From Streptomyces sp. Ru62 (GTDB taxonomy: Bacteria; Actinomycetota; Actinomycetes; Streptomycetales; Streptomycetaceae): a DNA stretch of 64,000 nt. How positions within the stretch are numbered: the stretch's first letter is position 1; every line of letters starts with the position of its first letter. Of this stretch, positions 58,905 through 64,000 are shown in pieces. Both the position numbers and the translations under genes were made by a program. The notes beneath the pieces are model-generated. The model saw nothing but the letters and a program-made list of their open reading frames with translations, did no database searches and was not told the origin of the DNA. Location: the NCBI RefSeq assembly GCF_002920615.1, contig NZ_PQSU01000030.1, forward strand, positions 1 to 64,000, in the 5' to 3' direction.

Positions 58905-59082
58905 GGCGGGGTTCCGCGGTCCCGCGTGAACCTGGACGGGAGCGGGCTGCGCAGCGCCGAGCCGGGACGCGCGGGCTGTGCGAGCTGAGCCGCGGGGGAC
59001 TGGCCGGAGCCGCTCCCGGGCCGTGTCCGGAGGCGTGGCACTGGCTCGTGGCGGCGGTCCGCGCAGCCGATAGCCTTCCGGC

Positions 59083-59625
59083 GTGACCGCAACCCTCATC
59101 TGGATCCTCGTCGCGCTCCTCGTCGTCGGCGTGTACCTCAGCTGGACGGCCGGGCGGCTGGACCGGCTGCACGTGCGGATGGACGCCGCCCGGGCCGCTC
59201 TCGACGCCCAGTTGCTGCGGCGGGCCTCCGTGGCGCAGGAACTGGCGACCTCGGGCGTGCTGGACCCGGCCGCCTCGATCGTGCTCTACGAGGCCGCGCA
59301 CGCGGCCCGGCAGGCCGAGGAGGAGCAGCGGGAGGTCGCCGAGAGCGAGCTGAGCCAGGCGCTGCGGGCGGTCTTCGAGGACCCGGCGCAGGTGGAGGCG
59401 GTACGGGAGGCCCCCGGCGGCGAGGAGGCCGCCCGTGAGCTGGCCGAGGCCGTCCGCAGGGTGCCGATGGCCCGCCGCTTCCACAACGACGCCGTGGGGG
59501 CCGCCCGCAGACTCCGTGAGCACCGCAAGGTCCGCTGGTTCCGGCTGGCCGGCCACGCCCCCTTCCCGCTGGCCTTCGAGATGGACGACGAGCCGCCCGC
59601 GGCCCTGGTCGAGAGGGCCGCCTGA
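59083..59625 (+). CDS. LemA-like single-pass membrane protein
   Basis: A 180-residue protein with one N-terminal helix (LIWILVALLVVGVYLSWTA) and a long helical coiled-coil-like C-terminal part (DRLHVRMDAARAALDAQLLRR). A final WFRLAGHAPFPLAFEMDDEP is present. GTG 59083 lies 7 bases after TAGCCT (59071-59076) without a ribosome site, so probably leaderless. It lies between the PIM operon and pdxS. Function unknown. Confidence 0.75.
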   Translation: MTATLIWILVALLVVGVYLSWTAGRLDRLHVRMDAARAALDAQLLRRASVAQELATSGVLDPAASIVLYEAAHAARQAEEEQREVAESELSQALRAVFEDPAQVEAVREAPGGEEAARELAEAVRRVPMARRFHNDAVGAARRLREHRKVRWFRLAGHAPFPLAFEMDDEPPAALVERAA

Positions 59626-59740
59626 CCGGCAGACGGACCAAAAGGATCCACCGGCTTGTCATTGGCCCTTGCTGTGGCCTGGTCCACTCACGTTTCCTCA
59701 TCGGTGCAGAAAACCCTCTTCCCCTTCAGTGAGGTCACCC

Positions 59741-60646
59741 GTGTCCACCATCGAGAACCAGGCTCCCGAGACCGGCACCGCCCGCGTGAAGCGCGGCATG
59801 GCCGAGCAGCTCAAGGGCGGCGTGATCATGGACGTCGTCACGCCGGAGCAGGCGAAGATCGCCGAGGACGCGGGCGCCGTCGCCGTCATGGCCCTGGAGC
59901 GGGTCCCGGCCGACATCCGCAAGGACGGCGGCGTGGCCCGCATGTCCGACCCGGACATGATCGAGGGCATCATCGACGCCGTCTCGATCCCGGTCATGGC
60001 CAAGTCCCGCATCGGCCACTTCGTCGAGGCCCAGGTGCTCCAGTCCCTCGGCGTCGACTACATCGACGAGTCCGAGGTGCTCACCCCGGCCGACGAGGTC
60101 AACCACTCCGACAAGTGGGCCTTCACCACCCCCTTCGTCTGCGGCGCCACCAACCTGGGCGAGGCCCTGCGCCGCATCGCCGAGGGCGCCGCGATGATCC
60201 GTTCCAAGGGCGAGGCCGGCACCGGCAACGTCGTCGAGGCCGTCCGCCACCTGCGCCAGATCAAGAACGAGATCGCCCGCCTGCGCGGCTACGACAACCA
60301 TGAGCTGTACGCCGCCGCCAAGGAGCTGCGCGCCCCGTACGAGCTGGTCAAGGAGGTCGCCGAGCTGGGCAAGCTCCCGGTGGTGCTGTTCTCCGCCGGC
60401 GGTGTGGCCACCCCGGCCGACGCCGCCCTGATGCGTCAGCTCGGCGCCGAGGGCGTCTTCGTCGGCTCCGGCATCTTCAAGTCGGGCGACCCCGCCAAGC
60501 GCGCCGCCGCCATCGTCAAGGCCACCACCTTCTACGACGACCCGAAGATCATCGCGGACGCCTCCCGCAACCTCGGCGAGGCCATGGTCGGCATCAACTG
60601 CGACACCCTCCCCGAGACCGAGCGCTACGCGAACCGCGGCTGGTAA
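59741..60646 (+). CDS. pdxS: pyridoxal 5'-phosphate synthase, synthase subunit
   Basis: PdxS makes pyridoxal phosphate from ribose 5-phosphate, glyceraldehyde 3-phosphate and ammonia delivered by PdxT. The 301-residue TIM barrel has MAEQLKGGVIMDVVTPEQAK and the catalytic lysine of MAKSRIGH. The C-terminal GEAMVGINCD block that meets the glutaminase is also seen. GTG 59741 follows GTGAGG. pdxT follows after 13 bases. Confidence 0.96.
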   Translation: MSTIENQAPETGTARVKRGMAEQLKGGVIMDVVTPEQAKIAEDAGAVAVMALERVPADIRKDGGVARMSDPDMIEGIIDAVSIPVMAKSRIGHFVEAQVLQSLGVDYIDESEVLTPADEVNHSDKWAFTTPFVCGATNLGEALRRIAEGAAMIRSKGEAGTGNVVEAVRHLRQIKNEIARLRGYDNHELYAAAKELRAPYELVKEVAELGKLPVVLFSAGGVATPADAALMRQLGAEGVFVGSGIFKSGDPAKRAAAIVKATTFYDDPKIIADASRNLGEAMVGINCDTLPETERYANRGW

Positions 60647-60659
60647 GGCACTGGAACCC

Positions 60660-61259
60660 ATGAACACCCCCGTCATAGGCGTCCTGGCCCTCCAGGGCGA
60701 CGTGCGGGAGCACCTCATCGCCCTGGCCGCGGCCGACGCCGTGGCCAGGCCGGTGCGGCGCCCCGAGGAACTCGCCGAGGTCGACGGCCTCGTCCTGCCC
60801 GGCGGCGAGTCCACCACCATCTCCAAGCTGGCCATCCTCTTCGGAGTGATGGACCCCCTCCGCGCGCGCGTGCGCGCCGGCATGCCGGTCTACGGCACCT
60901 GCGCGGGCATGATCATGCTCGCCGACAAGATCCTCGACCCGCGCTCGGGCCAGGAGACCGTCGGCGGCATCGACATGATCGTGCGCCGCAACGCCTTCGG
61001 ACGGCAGAACGAGTCGTTCGAGGCCGCGGTCGACGTCAAGGGCGTCCCGGGCGATCCTGTGGAGGGCGTCTTCATCCGCGCCCCGTGGGTGGAGTCGGTG
61101 GGCGCCGGGACCGAGGTGCTCGCCGAGCACGACGGTCACATCGTCGCCGTACGCCAGGGCAGCGCGCTCGCCACGTCGTTCCACCCGGAACTGACGGGCG
61201 ACCACCGCGTGCACTCCCTCTTCGTCGACATGGTGCGCGCGCACCGGACACCGGAGTAG
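60660..61259 (+). CDS. pdxT: pyridoxal 5'-phosphate synthase, glutaminase subunit
   Basis: The 199-residue class I glutaminase partner of PdxS. Catalytic cysteine is in VYGTCAGMIM (about residues 78-87); histidine and glutamate are in SFHPELTGD (about 179-187). It also has the oxyanion block LPGGESTTI. It shares a transcript with pdxS. Confidence 0.96.
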   Translation: MNTPVIGVLALQGDVREHLIALAAADAVARPVRRPEELAEVDGLVLPGGESTTISKLAILFGVMDPLRARVRAGMPVYGTCAGMIMLADKILDPRSGQETVGGIDMIVRRNAFGRQNESFEAAVDVKGVPGDPVEGVFIRAPWVESVGAGTEVLAEHDGHIVAVRQGSALATSFHPELTGDHRVHSLFVDMVRAHRTPE

Positions 61260-61324
61260 GACGAGAGTCCTTGTAGGATCTCTGGCGTTCGTATCTGGAT
61301 GGGTTACGCGAAGGAGACAGGCAG

Positions 61325-62077
61325 ATGTCCGGCCACTCTAAATGGGCCACGACGAAGCACAAGAAGGCCGTGATCGACGCCAAGCGCGGCAAGCTCTTCG
61401 CGAAGCTCATCAAGAACATCGAGGTCGCGGCGCGGATGGGCGGCGCGGACCCGGAGGGCAACCCGACACTCTACGACGCCATCCAGAAGGCGAAGAAGTC
61501 GTCGGTCCCCAACAAGAACATCGACTCCGCGGTCAAGCGCGGCGCGGGCCTGGAGGCCGGCGGCGCCGACTACGAGACGATCATGTACGAGGGCTACGGC
61601 CCGAACGGCGTCGCGGTGCTCATCGAGTGCCTCACCGACAACCGCAACCGCGCCGCCTCCGAGGTCCGCGTCGCCATGACCCGCAACGGCGGCTCCATGG
61701 CCGACCCGGGCTCGGTGTCGTACCTGTTCAACCGCAAGGGCGTCATCATCGTCCCCAAGGGTGAGCTGACCGAGGACGAGGTCCTCATGGCCGTCCTGGA
61801 CGCGGGCGCCGAGGAGGTCAACGACCTCGGCGAGACCTTCGAGGTCATCAGCGAGGCCACCGACCTGGTCGCGGTCCGCACCGCGCTCCAGGAGGCCGGC
61901 ATCGACTACGACTCCGCCGAGGCCAACTTCGTCCCGACCATGCAGGTCGAACTGGACGAGGAGGGCGCGAAGAAGATCTTCAAGCTGATCGACGCCCTGG
62001 AGGACAGCGACGACGTGCAGAACGTCTTCGCCAACTTCGACGTGAGCGACGAGATCATGGAGAAGGTCGACGCGTAA
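61325..62077 (+). CDS. yebC: YebC/PmpR-family transcriptional/translation-associated regulator
   Basis: A 250-residue three-domain protein with the invariant start SGHSKWATTKHKKAVIDAKRG. The family binds DNA or supports translation through proline-rich stalls; which applies here is open. GAAGGAG precedes ATG 61325. TAGGAT (61274-61279) is a -10 candidate. It is set before the ruvCAB genes, the usual order. Confidence 0.94.
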   Translation: MSGHSKWATTKHKKAVIDAKRGKLFAKLIKNIEVAARMGGADPEGNPTLYDAIQKAKKSSVPNKNIDSAVKRGAGLEAGGADYETIMYEGYGPNGVAVLIECLTDNRNRAASEVRVAMTRNGGSMADPGSVSYLFNRKGVIIVPKGELTEDEVLMAVLDAGAEEVNDLGETFEVISEATDLVAVRTALQEAGIDYDSAEANFVPTMQVELDEEGAKKIFKLIDALEDSDDVQNVFANFDVSDEIMEKVDA

Positions 62078-62096
62078 CGCCCAGAGCTGGCTGACC

Positions 62097-62123
62097 GGGC
62101 CGACGGGACACCCCCGTCGGCCC
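62097..62123 (+). terminator. Terminator between yebC and ruvC
   Basis: GGGCCGACGGG (62097-62107), ACACC loop, CCCGTCGGCCC (62113-62123) and GTCGCGTTGT. Confidence 0.8.
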
Positions 62124-62202
62124 GTCGCGTTGTACGGCGTTGTCAGTGGCACCCGATAGCCTGCACGGACAGGCGACGGGGTGATCGGAGGGAGGGGCGC
62201 GC

Positions 62203-62742
62203 GTGCGCGTACTGGGGGTGGACCCCGGGCTGACCCGGTGCGGGGTCGGTGTCGTCGAAGGGGTCGCGGGCCGCCCGCTCACCATGCTCGGCGTCGGGGT
62301 CGTCCGGACCCCCGTGGACGCCGACCTCAGCCACCGGCTGCTCGCCGTGGAGCAGGGCATCGAGCAGTGGATGGACGAGCACCGCCCCGAGTTCGTCGCC
62401 GTCGAGCGCGTCTTCAGCCAGCACAACGTGCGCACGGTCATGGGCACCGCCCAGGCCAGCGCGGTCGCCATGCTGTGCGCCGCCCGGCGCGGCATCCCCG
62501 TCGCCCTGCACACCCCCAGCGAGGTCAAGGCCGCCGTCACCGGCACCGGGCGCGCCGACAAGGCACAGGTCGGAGCCATGGTGACCCGGTTGCTCCGGCT
62601 CGCAGCGCCGCCCAAGCCGGCCGACGCCGCCGACGCCCTCGCGCTCGCCATCTGCCACATCTGGCGTGCCCCGGCCCAGAACCGGCTCCAGCAGGCCGTC
62701 GCCCGGCACGCAGTCCACGCAACGAAAGGCCGTACGGCATGA
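62203..62742 (+). CDS. ruvC: Holliday junction resolvase RuvC
   Basis: RuvC cuts Holliday junctions in homologous recombination. The 179-residue nuclease carries the acidic residues of GVDPGLTRCG (about residues 5-14), AVERVFSQHNVRT (about 67-79) and DAADALALAICH. GTG 62203 has GGAGGGAGG upstream. TAGCCT at 62157-62162 is a promoter -10 candidate. It overlaps ruvA by ATGA. Confidence 0.95.
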   Translation: MRVLGVDPGLTRCGVGVVEGVAGRPLTMLGVGVVRTPVDADLSHRLLAVEQGIEQWMDEHRPEFVAVERVFSQHNVRTVMGTAQASAVAMLCAARRGIPVALHTPSEVKAAVTGTGRADKAQVGAMVTRLLRLAAPPKPADAADALALAICHIWRAPAQNRLQQAVARHAVHATKGRTA

Positions 62743-63344
62743 TCGCCTTCGTCAGCGGCACGGTCGCCGCGCTCGCCCCCGACGCCGCGGTCGTCGAGGT
62801 CGGCGGCGTCGGCATGGCCGTCCAGTGCACCCCCGACACGCTGTCGACGCTGCGGATCGGCCGGGCGGCCAAGCTGCACACCTCCCTCGTCGTCCGCGAG
62901 GACTCGCTCACCCTGTACGGCTTCGCCGACGACGACGAGCGCCAGGTCTTCGAACTGCTGCAGACCGCGAGCGGCGTCGGCCCGCGCCTGGCCCAGGCGA
63001 TGCTCGCCGTGCACACCCCGGACGCGCTGCGCCGCGCGGTCGCCACCGGTGACGAGAAGGCCCTCACCGCCGTCCCCGGCATCGGCAAGAAGGGCGCCCA
63101 GAAGCTGCTGCTGGAGCTGAAGGACCGGCTCGGCGCGCCCGTCGGCGCTCCCGCCGTCGGCGCCCCGGTCAGCCAGGGCTGGCGCGACCAGCTGCACGCG
63201 GCCCTGATCGGCCTGGGCTACGCCACCCGCGAGGCCGACGAGGCGGTCGCCGCCGTCGCCCCGCAGGCCGAGGCCGCGGGCGGCACACCCCAGGTCGGGC
63301 AGTTGCTCAAGGCCGCCCTGCAGACCCTGAACCGCGCCCGCTGA
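62739..63344 (+). CDS. ruvA: Holliday junction branch-migration protein RuvA
   Basis: A 201-residue protein, three domains: the N-terminal OB fold (MIAFVSGTVAAL), the helix-hairpin-helix repeats (LLQTASGVGPRLAQAML and VPGIGKKGAQKLLLEL) and the C-terminal RuvB-binding domain from about residue 150. The start overlaps the ruvC stop. It lies 25 bases before ruvB. Confidence 0.95.
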   Translation: MIAFVSGTVAALAPDAAVVEVGGVGMAVQCTPDTLSTLRIGRAAKLHTSLVVREDSLTLYGFADDDERQVFELLQTASGVGPRLAQAMLAVHTPDALRRAVATGDEKALTAVPGIGKKGAQKLLLELKDRLGAPVGAPAVGAPVSQGWRDQLHAALIGLGYATREADEAVAAVAPQAEAAGGTPQVGQLLKAALQTLNRAR

Positions 63345-63369
63345 CCTGCGCCACCGCTAGGAGAACTTC

Positions 63370-64000
63370 GTGAACTGGGACGACACGACCGACGGCGCCG
63401 CCGAGGAGCGGCTCGTCGGGCCCGCCGAGGAGCGGCTGGTGGGCTCTGTCGCCGACCGGGAGGACCAGGCCGTCGAGGCCGCCCTGCGCCCCAAGGACCT
63501 CGGCGAGTTCATCGGCCAGGAGAAGGTCCGCGAACAGCTCGACCTCGTCCTGCGCGCCGCCCGCGCGCGCGGCGCCACCGCCGACCACGTGCTGCTCTCC
63601 GGCGCGCCGGGCCTCGGCAAGACCACCCTGTCGATGATCATCGCCGCGGAGATGGGCGCCCCGATCCGCATCACCTCCGGCCCCGCCATCCAGCACGCCG
63701 GCGACCTCGCCGCGATCCTCTCCTCCCTCCAGGAGGGCGAGGTCCTCTTCCTGGACGAGATCCACCGCATGTCCCGGCCGGCCGAGGAGATGCTGTACAT
63801 GGCGATGGAGGACTTCCGCGTCGACGTCATCGTCGGCAAGGGCCCCGGCGCCACCGCGATCCCGCTGGAGCTGCCGCCGTTCACCCTGGTCGGCGCCACC
63901 ACCCGCGCGGGCCTGCTGCCGCCCCCGCTGCGCGACCGCTTCGGCTTCACCGCGCACATGGAGTTCTACGAACCGCACGAGCTGGAGCGCGTCGTGCACC
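63370..64000 (+). CDS. ruvB: Holliday junction helicase RuvB (3' part missing)
   Basis: The first 210 codons of RuvB, cut by the window edge. The AAA+ Walker A is SGAPGLGKTTLS (about residues 77-88), Walker B EVLFLDEIH (about 124-132), and VGATTRAGLL is the sensor 1 region. The N-terminus has an extra duplicated EERLVG block. GTG 63370 follows TAGGAG. Confidence 0.95.
   Translation, partial: MNWDDTTDGAAEERLVGPAEERLVGSVADREDQAVEAALRPKDLGEFIGQEKVREQLDLVLRAARARGATADHVLLSGAPGLGKTTLSMIIAAEMGAPIRITSGPAIQHAGDLAAILSSLQEGEVLFLDEIHRMSRPAEEMLYMAMEDFRVDVIVGKGPGATAIPLELPPFTLVGATTRAGLLPPPLRDRFGFTAHMEFYEPHELERVVH

Noticed and set aside
1..64000. CRISPR array, insertion sequence, prophage or rRNA operon
   Set aside because: No direct-repeat and spacer pattern, transposase, integrase or rRNA sequence was seen. 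Repeats found are tandem or dispersed short elements.

Overview
The window is a high-GC actinobacterial chromosome segment and almost certainly comes from Streptomyces. The evidence is third-position GC bias in every frame used, frequent GTG and TTG starts, an SsgB sporulation protein, three-gene phosphatidylinositol mannoside synthesis, Tat lipoproteins and the dispersed GC-rich intergenic element typical of the genus. Gene content and order resemble the S. coelicolor chromosome around ssgB and ruvCAB (from memory, not searched). I see no prophage, insertion sequence, CRISPR array or biosynthetic cluster. This is mostly core chromosome with a few accessory or decaying stretches.

Layout. 1-3.1 kb: a secreted-protein fragment and argG-argH behind ARG boxes. 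3.2-8.9 kb: aldo/keto reductase, an autoregulated TetR/MFS efflux pair, a Tat multicopper oxidase and a PlsC-type acyltransferase. 9-12.4 kb: a GlpQ-type phosphodiesterase behind a PHO-box-like array, a small sigma factor, a GNAT enzyme and two small membrane proteins. 12.6-16.5 kb: a Met/Cys-rich leader peptide, an attenuator-like hairpin and the methionine importer metN-metI-metQ1-metQ2. 17.3-24.9 kb: cobalamin/sirohaem genes (CobL, a giant BluB-CobT fusion with about 900 low-complexity residues, and a CysG-type SUMT). 25-30 kb: SPOUT methyltransferase, Ser/Thr kinase, small membrane protein, phosphotransferase and a zinc-ribbon protein, with a tandem-repeat patch between. 30-30.5 kb: tRNA cluster Gly-Cys-Val-Val-Val. 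30.7-37.2 kb: pabB-pabC, a frameshifted GNAT, DsbA-like protein, small membrane proteins, a CGNR regulator, SsgB and tRNA-Val. 37.3-38.8 kb: a decayed hydrolase flanked by minisatellites. 38.8-45.5 kb: an ABC importer, a YesL-like protein and a large Tat exo-rhamnogalacturonan-lyase-type protein, probably a plant-polysaccharide uptake operon. 45.6-55.9 kb: SRPBCC protein, tRNA-Val, DEDDh exonuclease, a coupled pair of unknowns, thrS, HIT protein, membrane protein and an EF-G-like GTPase. 56.2-64 kb: pgsA-patA-pimA, a LemA-like protein, pdxS-pdxT, yebC and ruvC-ruvA-ruvB (ruvB is cut by the window end).

The most noteworthy items are the putative Met/Cys-sensing leader of the metNIQ operon, the BluB-CobT fusion with its in-frame repeats, and the three-gene-plus-lyase polysaccharide locus. 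Also notable are a broken GNAT gene with one clean frameshift, a recurring pattern of leaderless promoters, hairpins between near-identical tRNA-Val genes, and a PHO-box array. All calls come from reading the sequence; no database search was run.
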